A stretch of 13,576 bases of DNA, taken from the NCBI GenBank assembly GCA_004557285.1, contig SFEK01000047.1, forward strand, positions 1 to 13,576, written 5' to 3'. Positions 1 through 6,314 of this stretch are shown one piece after another (the first letter of the stretch is position 1; the number at the start of each line of letters is the position of its first letter). The notes under the pieces are model-generated. The model searched no databases. It was given only the letters and a program-made list of their open reading frames with translations, and was not told the origin of the DNA. Source of the DNA: Bacteroidales bacterium. GTDB taxonomy: Bacteria > Bacteroidota > Bacteroidia > Bacteroidales > Bacteroidaceae. The position numbers were made by a program, and so were the translations under genes.

Positions 1-1
1 C

Positions 2-412
2 TGGTTGCCCAACGACCTGAAGCGTTTCAAGGCGCTCACCACAGGTCACACCATCATCATGGGGCGTAAAACTTACGAATCGCTGCCCAAGGGAGCATTG
101 CCCAACCGGCGCAATGTGGTGTTGAGTAGAGAAAAGAGAAACTATGAGCAATGTGAGTGGTACGCCTCCTTGCAGGATGCCCTTGCCCATTGTCATGATG
201 ATGAGCAAGTGTATGTGATTGGTGGAGCAAGTGTCTATGATCAGGCCCTGCCGTTGGCAGACCGCCTGTGTCTCACCGAAATCGACGACACCCCTGCAAA
301 GGCCGATGCCTTCTTCCCCGATTATTCTTCATGGAAAGAGGTCTGTAGAGAAGAGCATGTCTCGGACGAAAAACATGCCTTCAATTATGCATTTGTGGAT
401 TATATCAAGTAG
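2..412 (+). CDS. folA: Dihydrofolate reductase, 5' end cut off by window
   Basis: DHFR reduces dihydrofolate to tetrahydrofolate with NADPH in the cytosol and supplies one-carbon cofactors for thymidylate and purine synthesis. The frame is already open at base 2 (WLPNDLKRF), which matches the family stretch around E. coli residues 23-31, so about 22 N-terminal residues lie outside the window. The TTG at 5 is internal and is not the start. Visible motifs are the substrate-binding Asp of LPND (codon 14-16), the cofactor-binding GRKTYES block, the VIGGASVY glycine pair followed by Tyr, and the LTEID strand near the C terminus. The remaining 136 residues reach the normal DHFR C terminus, so the gene is complete at its 3' end. 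It stops just before a strong hairpin shared with the converging Lrp-family gene. In many bacteria thyA lies upstream, but that cannot be seen here. Confidence 0.95.
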   Translation, partial: WLPNDLKRFKALTTGHTIIMGRKTYESLPKGALPNRRNVVLSREKRNYEQCEWYASLQDALAHCHDDEQVYVIGGASVYDQALPLADRLCLTEIDDTPAKADAFFPDYSSWKEVCREEHVSDEKHAFNYAFVDYIK

Positions 413-413
413 A

Positions 414-450
414 TTCAAGGCGTGTGCCATTTGTTAGCACACGCCTTGAA
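414..450. terminator. Bidirectional intrinsic terminator hairpin (folA / Lrp-family gene)
   Basis: A perfect 14-bp inverted repeat, 414-427 against 437-450, encloses a 9-nt loop (428-436). It starts 1 base after the folA stop codon and ends 2 bases before the stop codon of the converging gene. There is no long T tract on either side, so termination is inferred from stem strength and the tail-to-tail position. Confidence 0.8.
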
Positions 451-452
451 AA

Positions 453-956
453 TCATATCATTTCATCGTCTTCATCCTCATCCTCATCGATAGGCATCTG
501 GGCAATGGGCAGCTGTCTGCTGAATGCAGAATTGAACGAGAGGATGGTTTCACTTCTTGACAATCCCAATGGCTGCAGCTTATCGTGGATGATGTTGAGC
601 AGATGATGGTTGTTCAGTGCATAGATTTTCACGAACATGTCGTAGTTGCCTGTGGTATAGTGACATTCCACCACTTCGGGAATCTTTTTGAGTTCCTCCA
701 TGGCATCTACAAAATGCTCAGGGTGCTTGAGGTTCAACCCCACAAAGGCACATGTCTCATAGCCAATTTTTTCAGGGTCGATGACAAACTGTGAGCCTTT
801 CAATACCCCCAGATTATTCAGTTTCTGTATTCTCTGATGGATGGCTGCTCCGCTGACATTGCATGAACGGGCAACCTCCAGAAATGGTATTCTCGCATCT
901 TCAGCGATAAGCCTTAGGATTTTTTTGTCCAAGGCGTCTAAATTGTGGTGTGCCAT
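453..956 (-). CDS. Lrp/AsnC-family transcriptional regulator
   Basis: This is a DNA-binding feast/famine regulator of 167 residues, close to the family's usual 150-165. From the chosen start, residues 4-50 form the winged helix-turn-helix (LDALDKKILRLIAEDARIPF, then a recognition helix around VSGAAIHQRIQKL). Residues from about 65 to 140 form the RAM/AsnC ligand-binding fold, including VGLNLKHPEHF and ECHYTTGNYDMFVKI. The frame is open 25 codons further upstream, but a TACCTTTG -7 box lies between that ATG and the one at 956. The 956 start also gives the standard Lrp N terminus (MAHHNLDALD). The C terminus is a run of Asp and Glu encoded by GAT/GAA-type triplets. The effector and regulon cannot be read from the sequence. 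The gene is downstream of the ExbB/ExbD operon on the same strand but has its own promoter-like element. Confidence 0.9.
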   Translation of the reverse strand: MAHHNLDALDKKILRLIAEDARIPFLEVARSCNVSGAAIHQRIQKLNNLGVLKGSQFVIDPEKIGYETCAFVGLNLKHPEHFVDAMEELKKIPEVVECHYTTGNYDMFVKIYALNNHHLLNIIHDKLQPLGLSRSETILSFNSAFSRQLPIAQMPIDEDEDEDDEMI

Positions 957-977
957 GTGTATGATATATTTTGGCTG

Positions 978-985
978 CAAAGGTA
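978..985 (-). promoter_or_regulatory. Candidate -7 box for the Lrp-family gene
   Basis: The minus strand reads TACCTTTG, an exact TAnnTTTG match, ending 21 nt upstream of the ATG at 956. I see no TTTG or TTG at the expected -33 position, so this is a partial promoter. It supports the downstream start and would give a short leader of about 15 nt. Confidence 0.5.
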
Positions 986-1046
986 TGAAATTTTCTTTAT
1001 TTTTCGATGTTCTCCGTCCAATTTCTTTCAAATTGTGATATTTTTT

Positions 1047-1508
1047 CTATATTTCCTTTTCGGCAGAATAGTGTATCCTAAGGGCGCCGGCCTTTCTCAG
1101 CGCCTGTTTCAGTTGACCGATGGTTTCCATTTCCGTATGCCGGTCGGCCTTGATCACCACAGTCATTTGCTCCCTGTCTTCAGGCAAGAGTCGTTTGCGT
1201 TCCTCCACCATATAGTCGGTCACCATGTCACAATCCATGATTTTGTCGTTCACCTGTATGCAGGTCTTTGGGCTGTCAATCCCCTTCATGACTTTCAAGG
1301 GATGCCCCACATAGATATAGGTAGTGGTCGATTTCTTGGCCAGTTTGGTCAGCTGCGTGCCTTGTGGCACTCGGTATTGCACCTTCAGTGTCACCTGCCG
1401 CAGGTGAGTCACCATGATGAAGAAAAACAAGATGGTGAATATCATGTCGGGCAGGGCTGTGGTGTGCAGTTGGGGCACCCTTCTGCCTTTGTGTCTGAAC
1501 AGGCTCAT
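1047..1508 (-). CDS. exbD: ExbD/TolR-family protein (second copy)
   Basis: This is a 153-residue inner-membrane protein with one N-terminal helix and a periplasmic domain, the classic ExbD/TolR layout. Asp21 in ALPDMIFTILFFF sits at the start of the helix and matches the proton-carrying Asp of E. coli ExbD (Asp25). Residues 45-153 form the periplasmic domain, with a late beta strand (VVIKADRHTEMETI) and a C-terminal amphipathic helix (LKQALRKAGALRI), as in family structures. Its ATG overlaps the stop of the preceding exbD by ATGA, which suggests coupled translation. With the ExbB homologue upstream it should form a proton-motive-force-driven motor that energises a TonB- or TolA-like partner. 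No TonB or TolA gene is present in the window, so the partner is unknown. Confidence 0.88.
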   Translation of the reverse strand: MSLFRHKGRRVPQLHTTALPDMIFTILFFFIMVTHLRQVTLKVQYRVPQGTQLTKLAKKSTTTYIYVGHPLKVMKGIDSPKTCIQVNDKIMDCDMVTDYMVEERKRLLPEDREQMTVVIKADRHTEMETIGQLKQALRKAGALRIHYSAEKEI

Positions 1509-2047
1509 GGTTGCACCTCCTTTCCTTGCATGTCTTCAATGCGCTCGCTGATGCGCTGCGGATAATAGTCCATGCACTCCTTGCGCTGTTCGTTGGAGCA
1601 TTGTTTGTATTTCTTGCCAAACTTTTTTGTGGCATATTCGTTGCGCAGTTGAAGGTAGGCGGCTGTTATCTCATGCTGCACATGGAAATAAGTGTCATAT
1701 TCCGCTTTCTTGTCGATGTGCAGTTGTATGATGTGCTGCTGTCGTTCAGCTTTGGTGGTGACAAACCGTATGATGTCGCCCTTGATTTTTTTTACGGCAG
1801 ATGGCTGTCCATTCACCATGATGTTGCCCTTGCCGTCGATGGTGATGTCCATGATGTTGCTTCTTTTCACATCCACCGGTGCTGTTTGCTCCTTGTTGTC
1901 CTCGGGAGGCAGTTGTCGGGGCAGCCCTTTGTCACTGTCCATCGATGTGATGACCAGGAAAAACACCAGCAGGATAAACGACAGGTCTGCGGTGGATGTC
2001 GTGTTCAGCGGTGCAATTTTTCTACTGTTCTTTCTTCTGATCATCAT
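1505..2047 (-). CDS. exbD: ExbD/TolR-family protein (first copy)
   Basis: This 180-residue ExbD/TolR homologue has a basic cytoplasmic N terminus (RRKNSRK), then a single helix at about residues 20-38 (TADLSFILLVFFLVITS) with the conserved Asp at position 21. A Pro/Glu-rich linker (LPRQLPPEDNKEQ) leads into the periplasmic domain (ITIDGKGNIMVNGQ). It is longer than its neighbour because of a charged C-terminal extension after about residue 125, rich in Lys, Glu and Tyr with two Cys. The start at 2047 is one of two adjacent ATGs, 10 nt after the upstream gene. Paired, non-identical ExbDs are common in Bacteroidetes and probably form hetero-oligomers, but that is inference here. Confidence 0.88.
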   Translation of the reverse strand: MMIRRKNSRKIAPLNTTSTADLSFILLVFFLVITSMDSDKGLPRQLPPEDNKEQTAPVDVKRSNIMDITIDGKGNIMVNGQPSAVKKIKGDIIRFVTTKAERQQHIIQLHIDKKAEYDTYFHVQHEITAAYLQLRNEYATKKFGKKYKQCSNEQRKECMDYYPQRISERIEDMQGKEVQP

Positions 2048-2057
2048 TTGTCTTTGA

Positions 2058-2600
2058 TTACAGTTTTCGGTTCACCCCACAGAGGCACAACACCACAATG
2101 CCTGTGGCCACGACAACCAACAGGATGATGGTATCGACAAACATGCCGGCTGTTCGCAGCCAGAATGGGTCAGCAAAGGCAGTGCCGTTGGTCACGATGG
2201 GCGAGGTGGAAGCCAGTGCGAAGGTCATGGCCATACTGGCCACGAGCAGCATTCCACTGCCTATGGCGATGCGCTTGGCAGGCACATTGTTCACCACGTC
2301 ATCACTCTTGTTGTGGTGCCTCAGCTGCCGTATGGCAGCGCCGGCAATGAGCACCAAGGTCATCCCCGTAAGCAGGTAGAGGGTCATCAGCAGCGCATCG
2401 GTGAGCATTGGAGCGTTGAAATCGGCATTCTCCTCAAAGGCTCGGTCATATCCCACCGTAAAGAACAGCACAAACACCGTCAGCGCCGCGGCAACGATGG
2501 TGTAGAGCACTGTCATCGAGAGTTTGGCGGTGTGCGAGTCTTTGTAGCTTGTGGCATGTATCTGCCTCAGCGAAAATCGTTTCAAGGATAGTTGTTTCAT
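2058..2600 (-). CDS. Unknown four-helix membrane protein inside the ExbB-ExbD operon
   Basis: I do not recognise a named family. The 180-residue protein has a basic cytoplasmic-looking N terminus (about 28 residues) and four predicted membrane helices at about 29-50, 66-90, 111-131 and 150-174. A short charged loop (RQLRHHNKSDD) lies between helices 2 and 3. The tail ends CLCGVNRKL. There is no signal peptide and no catalytic motif. It sits 21 nt after the ExbB homologue and 10 nt before the first ExbD, so it is almost certainly co-transcribed and probably translated at comparable levels. The position suggests an accessory subunit or assembly factor of the motor complex. Function is not assigned. 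Confidence 0.85.
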   Translation of the reverse strand: MKQLSLKRFSLRQIHATSYKDSHTAKLSMTVLYTIVAAALTVFVLFFTVGYDRAFEENADFNAPMLTDALLMTLYLLTGMTLVLIAGAAIRQLRHHNKSDDVVNNVPAKRIAIGSGMLLVASMAMTFALASTSPIVTNGTAFADPFWLRTAGMFVDTIILLVVVATGIVVLCLCGVNRKL

Positions 2601-2621
2601 CTTCAGCCTTCGTGGAACATG

Positions 2622-3506
2622 TTATACATTGGCCCTGTCGTTTTTGTATTTCAGGATGATGTCGAGCATCGAGATGGCCGATTCTTCCATCTGACTGGTG
2701 ATATGTTCAATCTTCGACAAAATGAAGTTGTAGAACAGCTGCAGTATCAGGGCGGCGATAAGCCCGAATATCGTGGTGATGAGCGCCACTTTCATACCTG
2801 CGGCCACCAATGTAGGACTGATGTCGCCGGCCGTTTGTATCTGTTCAAAAGCCATCACCATACCGATTACCGTGCCCAGAAAACCCAATGAAGGAGCCAT
2901 GGCGATAAACAGCGTAATCCATGAGCACCCCCTTTCCAAGTTCACCGCCTGCACCAACCCATAGGAGTTGATGCTCCGCTCAATGTCGTCGATGCCCTCA
3001 TTGATGCGCATCAGTGCCTGATAACAGATGGAGGCCACGGGGCCTCGGGTGTTGCGGCACAATGTCTTTGCCCCCTCGATGTCGTCGTTCATCACTTGTT
3101 GTTCGATGTCCTCCATCAGTTTTTTTGCATTGATTTCAGACAGCGTGAGGAAAATGATGCGTTCTATACAGAAAGCCAATCCCAGCACCAAGGCAAGGGC
3201 CACAAAAGCCATGAACCCCGCATTGCCCTCAATGAATTTCACCTTGAGCACCTTGTGCAGGCTGTAGCTGTCTTCCTCGTCCATCAGCGAGTCGGCGGCC
3301 TCTTCGGCAGGAAGCATATCCGTCAGCGAGTCGTTCAGTGCACTGTCGTCCACATCCACGCTGTCTGTAGCTGTTGTGGCCGTGATGGTGGCTTTGTTGT
3401 TCCCCACGCGTGCGGTTTGCGCCCAGCCCGTGTGTTGCACCAATACGAGCATTGCGACGATGGCAAGTCTTGCCGTTAGTCTATTGATAGGTGTGAGCAT
3501 TACCAT
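2622..3506 (-). CDS. exbB: MotA/TolQ/ExbB proton-channel family protein with signal peptide
   Basis: This is the stator-type subunit of an ExbB-ExbD or TolQ-TolR motor in the inner membrane. Counting from the ATG at 3506, a signal peptide (hydrophobic AIVAMLVLV, then GWAQ) is followed by about 55 residues rich in Asp, Ser and Thr. TM1 is at about 97-121, a cytoplasmic helical domain at 125-190, and TM2 (PSLGFLGTVIGMVMAFEQI) and TM3 (ALITTIFGLIAALILQLF) at about 196-222 and 238-264. The TM2 LGTVxGM signature is diagnostic. The frame opens at 3527, but that ATG lies at the predicted transcription start of a consensus promoter, so 3506 or 3500 is more likely. The residue aligning with E. coli ExbB Glu176 appears to be Val. 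It is the first gene of the exbB, unknown, exbD, exbD operon. Confidence 0.88.
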   Translation of the reverse strand: MVMLTPINRLTARLAIVAMLVLVQHTGWAQTARVGNNKATITATTATDSVDVDDSALNDSLTDMLPAEEAADSLMDEEDSYSLHKVLKVKFIEGNAGFMAFVALALVLGLAFCIERIIFLTLSEINAKKLMEDIEQQVMNDDIEGAKTLCRNTRGPVASICYQALMRINEGIDDIERSINSYGLVQAVNLERGCSWITLFIAMAPSLGFLGTVIGMVMAFEQIQTAGDISPTLVAAGMKVALITTIFGLIAALILQLFYNFILSKIEHITSQMEESAISMLDIILKYKNDRANV

Positions 3507-3531
3507 TTTTTTGATGTGAAAAAACATGCTG

Positions 3532-3562
3532 CAAAAATATACAATTCTGTTTTAATACCAAA
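3532..3562 (-). promoter_or_regulatory. Consensus Bacteroidetes promoter for the exbB operon
   Basis: On the minus strand TTTG (3559-3562) is followed by exactly 19 nt and then TATTTTTG (3532-3539), matching TTTG-N19-TAnnTTTG. Transcription would start near 3525, which argues against translation from the ATG at 3527 and favours 3506 or 3500. Confidence 0.75.
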
Positions 3563-3734
3563 ATCTCAACGGTCAATCTACCGAATATTAACGAAATATA
3601 ACGGTAGCACGCTCTTTGGGGAAACGCCTGAAGCGGGAAAGGTGTGACGGGTGCGACAGATCCTGATATTACTGAAAATGGAGTGAGATATGTGGAGATT
3701 GTCGTGTGGAGAAAAACAATGGCCATCCAACCTG
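3563..3734. other. Intergenic stretch with no recognised feature
   Basis: Between the exbB promoter and the tRNA 3' end I find no credible gene. The part at 3601-3662 is richer in G and C than the flanking A/T-rich DNA and contains no hairpin I would defend. It may hold tRNA 3'-trailer sequence and upstream elements of the exbB promoter. Confidence 0.5.
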
Positions 3735-3822
3735 CGGAAAGAGGGGGATTCGAACCCCCGTGACGCTTTTGACGTCAACACGCTTTCCAGGCGTGCCTCT
3801 TCAGCCACTCGAGCACCTTTCC
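3735..3822 (-). tRNA. tRNA-Ser (anticodon GGA)
   Basis: The minus strand folds into an 88-nt class II tRNA. The acceptor stem is GGAAAGG against TCTTTCC, followed by discriminator G. There is a D arm, then an anticodon stem CACGC/GCGTG with loop CTGGAAA, giving anticodon GGA, which reads UCC and UCU. A long variable arm has a GACG/CGTC stem, as expected for serine. The T arm is GGGGG-TTCGAAT-CCCCC. CCA is not encoded, since the bases after the discriminator are CAG. A TAATTTTG box (3869-3876) lies about 47 nt upstream and may be its -7 element. Confidence 0.97.
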
Positions 3823-3868
3823 TTATCGTTGGCAGGGCAACAACAGCCACCCTTTGCCTTATGGGGTG

Positions 3869-3876
3869 CAAAATTA
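3869..3876 (-). promoter_or_regulatory. Candidate -7 box for tRNA-Ser
   Basis: The minus strand reads TAATTTTG, an exact TAnnTTTG match, 46 nt upstream of the mature tRNA 5' end. No clear TTTG or TTG is found 19-22 nt further upstream, so only half of the promoter is supported. Confidence 0.45.
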
Positions 3877-3935
3877 GGCATTTTCCTTCGATTTCGTGCA
3901 TAAAATCCCGTCTTTTTTATATTTCATCCCTTTTT

Positions 3936-3968
3936 TTTGCATTTTTCCCTGCAATGTCAGTACCTTTG
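3936..3968 (+). promoter_or_regulatory. Promoter of mrp
   Basis: TTTG (3936-3939), a 21-nt spacer and TACCTTTG (3961-3968) match the Bacteroidetes consensus. Transcription starting near 3974 gives a leader of about 13 nt to the ATG at 3987. This rules out an in-frame extension that would begin at 3690 and read through the antisense strand of the tRNA. Confidence 0.75.
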
Positions 3969-3986
3969 CACCAAAAATATACGACA

Positions 3987-5087
3987 ATGACATTATATCC
4001 GAAATTGATTATGGATGCCCTGGCTACGGTAACGTATCCCGGCACCAAGAAAAATCTTGTAGAAAGTGAGATGGTGGCAGACAATCTGCGCATCAACGGC
4101 ATGAAGGTATCGTTTTCGCTGATATTCCCTCGCGACACCGACCCCTTCATGAAATCCACCCTCAAGGCTGCCGAGGCCGCCATACATTATCATGTGAGCA
4201 AGGAGGTGGAGGTGGACATCACGGCGGAGAGCAAGTCGAAGCCACGCCCCGAGCCGGGCATGATGCTGCCACAGGTCAAGAACGTGATTGCCGTGAGCTC
4301 TGGCAAGGGTGGAGTAGGCAAGAGCACGGTGGCGGCCAATCTGGCCATTTCGCTGGCGCGCTTGGGCTATAAGGTGGGACTGCTCGACACGGATATCTTT
4401 GGACCTTCAGTGCCCAAGATGTTTGATGTGGAAGATGCCCGTCCCTACGCCGTGGAAAAGGACGGCCGGCAGTTGATAGAGCCGATTGAAAAATACGGGG
4501 TGAAACTGTTGAGCATCGGATTTTTTGTCCGTCCAGAAACGGCCACGTTGTGGCGAGGCGGTATGGCGTCGAATGCGTTGAAACAGCTGATAGGAGATGC
4601 CGACTGGGGCGAACTTGACTATTTCATCCTCGACACGCCCCCGGGCACGAGCGACATACACCTCACGCTGTTGCAGACACTAAGCATCACTGGAGCCGTG
4701 ATTGTGAGCACCCCGCAGCAGGTGGCATTGGCCGATGCCCGCAAAGGCATCGACATGTATTGCAATGACAAGGTGAATGTGCCCATCCTTGGTCTGGTGG
4801 AGAACATGGCATGGTTTACGCCTGCCGAGCTGCCCGAAAACAAGTATTACATTTTCGGTAAGGATGGCTGCCTCAATCTGGCCAAGGAGATGCATTTGCC
4901 CCTGTTGGCACAGATACCGGTGGTGCAGGGCATCTGCGACAGTGGCGACGAGGGTCGTCCGGCAGCCCTCGACACCGAGAGCCCCACGGGACTGGCCTTT
5001 CTCAATCTTGCGCAGGCTGTCGTCACGATGGTCAACCGGCGCAACAGGGAGAAAGAGCCGACAAAGATTGTGAAAGTTAAAGAGTAA
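3987..5087 (+). CDS. mrp: Mrp/ApbC-family P-loop ATPase (Fe-S cluster carrier)
   Basis: Mrp/ApbC/NBP35-type proteins carry Fe-S clusters to apoproteins in the cytosol, using ATP. The 366-residue protein has an N-terminal MIP18/DUF59 domain (about 1-78, TVTYPGTKKNLVES) and a linker to about 95. The MinD-like ATPase domain then shows a deviant Walker A, GKGGVGKS (106-113), with the signature Lys; the Walker A' motif LLDTDIFGPS (132-141); and DTPPGTSD (216-223). The CxxC that binds the shared cluster in most family members, normally just after VENM, is replaced by WFTPAELPENKYYIFG. I recall the same replacement in other Bacteroidetes. The start at 3987 is fixed by the promoter just upstream and by the tRNA. 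The gene appears monocistronic. Confidence 0.93.
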   Translation: MTLYPKLIMDALATVTYPGTKKNLVESEMVADNLRINGMKVSFSLIFPRDTDPFMKSTLKAAEAAIHYHVSKEVEVDITAESKSKPRPEPGMMLPQVKNVIAVSSGKGGVGKSTVAANLAISLARLGYKVGLLDTDIFGPSVPKMFDVEDARPYAVEKDGRQLIEPIEKYGVKLLSIGFFVRPETATLWRGGMASNALKQLIGDADWGELDYFILDTPPGTSDIHLTLLQTLSITGAVIVSTPQQVALADARKGIDMYCNDKVNVPILGLVENMAWFTPAELPENKYYIFGKDGCLNLAKEMHLPLLAQIPVVQGICDSGDEGRPAALDTESPTGLAFLNLAQAVVTMVNRRNREKEPTKIVKVKE

Positions 5088-5104
5088 TTATTGTTATGAT
5101 GTTA

Positions 5105-5139
5105 GAGGGGGGCTTGTTCAAAATGAAACAGCCCCCCTC
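5105..5139. terminator. Bidirectional terminator between mrp and cydB
   Basis: A 9-bp GC-rich perfect stem (5105-5113 against 5131-5139, GAGGGGGGC with GCCCCCCTC) is extended inward by TGTT/AACA after one bulged T. It lies 17 bases past the mrp stop and about 20 bases from the cydB stop, tail to tail, so it can serve both genes. Confidence 0.85.
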
Positions 5140-5159
5140 GCAATTTGATTAATCAATGC

Positions 5160-6302
5160 TTAGTAAGTGTCTTCGTTCTTCAAATCATGTTCGCCCAGAC
5201 CAAAGCGGTCCATCTGCTTCCACACATTGATGATGTAGGCCAGCACGAAAGGCACGAGAATGGAAACAATGGCCATGACAGTGAGAGTGAACTCGCTGCT
5301 GCAGCTGTTGCTGATGGTAAGGCTCGACTGCAGGTCGGCGAGCGAGGGATAGAAGGCCGTGTAGTTGAGTCCCACGTTGATGAGCAGGCTCAACACCACA
5401 AACACCGTGCCTGCACCCGTGAACCAGATACCGTCGTTGAACGTTTTTGAGATGATGGTGCGCACGCTGCCATAAAGGAAGATGCCCACACCTAAAAGGA
5501 ACATCAGGAGAAGCGGCCATATCTCGATGAAATTGTTGAGGTATTTGTAGGGCTCCATGTAGACAATGCCCGTGAAGGGGTTGTAGGCAAATCCGTCTTT
5601 GAGCAGGATGTGGACCACGGTGGCAATGAAGAATACCAGGAAGGCCACCAAGCATCCCACCAGGCGCACGCTGCAACGGCTGCGGATGTTTTCGTTTTCA
5701 ACATTGTTCATGATATAGAGGATGCCGTTGACCTGTGCGAGGAACATCACCGCAAGTCCGAAAATGACATTCCAGGGGTCGAGCAGCGCATCAAGACCGT
5801 GGCTCGCGTTGGCCCAGTGGCTGATGACAGGGTTGCCCATGCCGATGAAATTGTCTTTGTCTACCACAAAGTTGGAACCGTTGAAAAACGTGCCGATGGC
5901 TCCACCGATGAGCAGTGGACCAACCAGACCGTTGATGATGAGAAACCACTGGAATGCTTTTGTGCCGAGCAGGTTGCCCTTCTTGTTCTGGAATTCATAG
6001 CTCACAGCCTGCATCACAAAGGTGAAGAGGATGATCATCCACAACCAATAGGCACCGCCGAAGCTGGTGCTGTAGAACAGTGGAAACGAAGCGAAGAATG
6101 CTCCACCAAAGGTGACTAACGTGGTGAAGGTGATTTCCCACTTGCGCCCTGTGGAATTGATGATGAGCTTGCGCTCCATGTCGTTTTTACCTAATGAGAA
6201 CATGACGGCATTGGCACCCTGCACAAACAGGAGAAAGGCCAGCAATGCGCCAAGCAGCGATACCAAGAACCACCAATATTCCTGCAATAATTCGTATGTC
6301 AT
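5160..6302 (-). CDS. cydB: Cytochrome bd quinol oxidase subunit II
   Basis: CydB is the heme-free partner of CydA in the inner-membrane bd oxidase and has about 8-9 helices. The 380-residue length is normal. Family signatures visible are the N-terminal EYWWFLVSLLGALLAFLLF helix, KNDMERKLIINS, FGGAFFASFPLFYSTSFGG and the late PFVLAYIINVW helix. Compared with the E. coli protein as I remember it, the TDGFDMGVG stretch is replaced by VQGANAVMF. W57-D58-GNQ is replaced by W55-E56-ITF, so the acidic residue at the cytoplasmic proton entrance is Glu rather than Asp. The N-terminal region therefore belongs to a divergent, Bacteroidetes-type lineage. The gene starts 12 nt after cydA and ends at the terminator shared with mrp. 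Confidence 0.95.
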   Translation of the reverse strand: MTYELLQEYWWFLVSLLGALLAFLLFVQGANAVMFSLGKNDMERKLIINSTGRKWEITFTTLVTFGGAFFASFPLFYSTSFGGAYWLWMIILFTFVMQAVSYEFQNKKGNLLGTKAFQWFLIINGLVGPLLIGGAIGTFFNGSNFVVDKDNFIGMGNPVISHWANASHGLDALLDPWNVIFGLAVMFLAQVNGILYIMNNVENENIRSRCSVRLVGCLVAFLVFFIATVVHILLKDGFAYNPFTGIVYMEPYKYLNNFIEIWPLLLMFLLGVGIFLYGSVRTIISKTFNDGIWFTGAGTVFVVLSLLINVGLNYTAFYPSLADLQSSLTISNSCSSEFTLTVMAIVSILVPFVLAYIINVWKQMDRFGLGEHDLKNEDTY

Positions 6303-6314
6303 AGCTTGTGTGTG

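Noticed and set aside
3690..3986. In-frame N-terminal extension of the Mrp reading frame
   Set aside because: It runs across the complement of the tRNA-Ser gene and upstream of the mrp promoter. The family N terminus begins at 3987.
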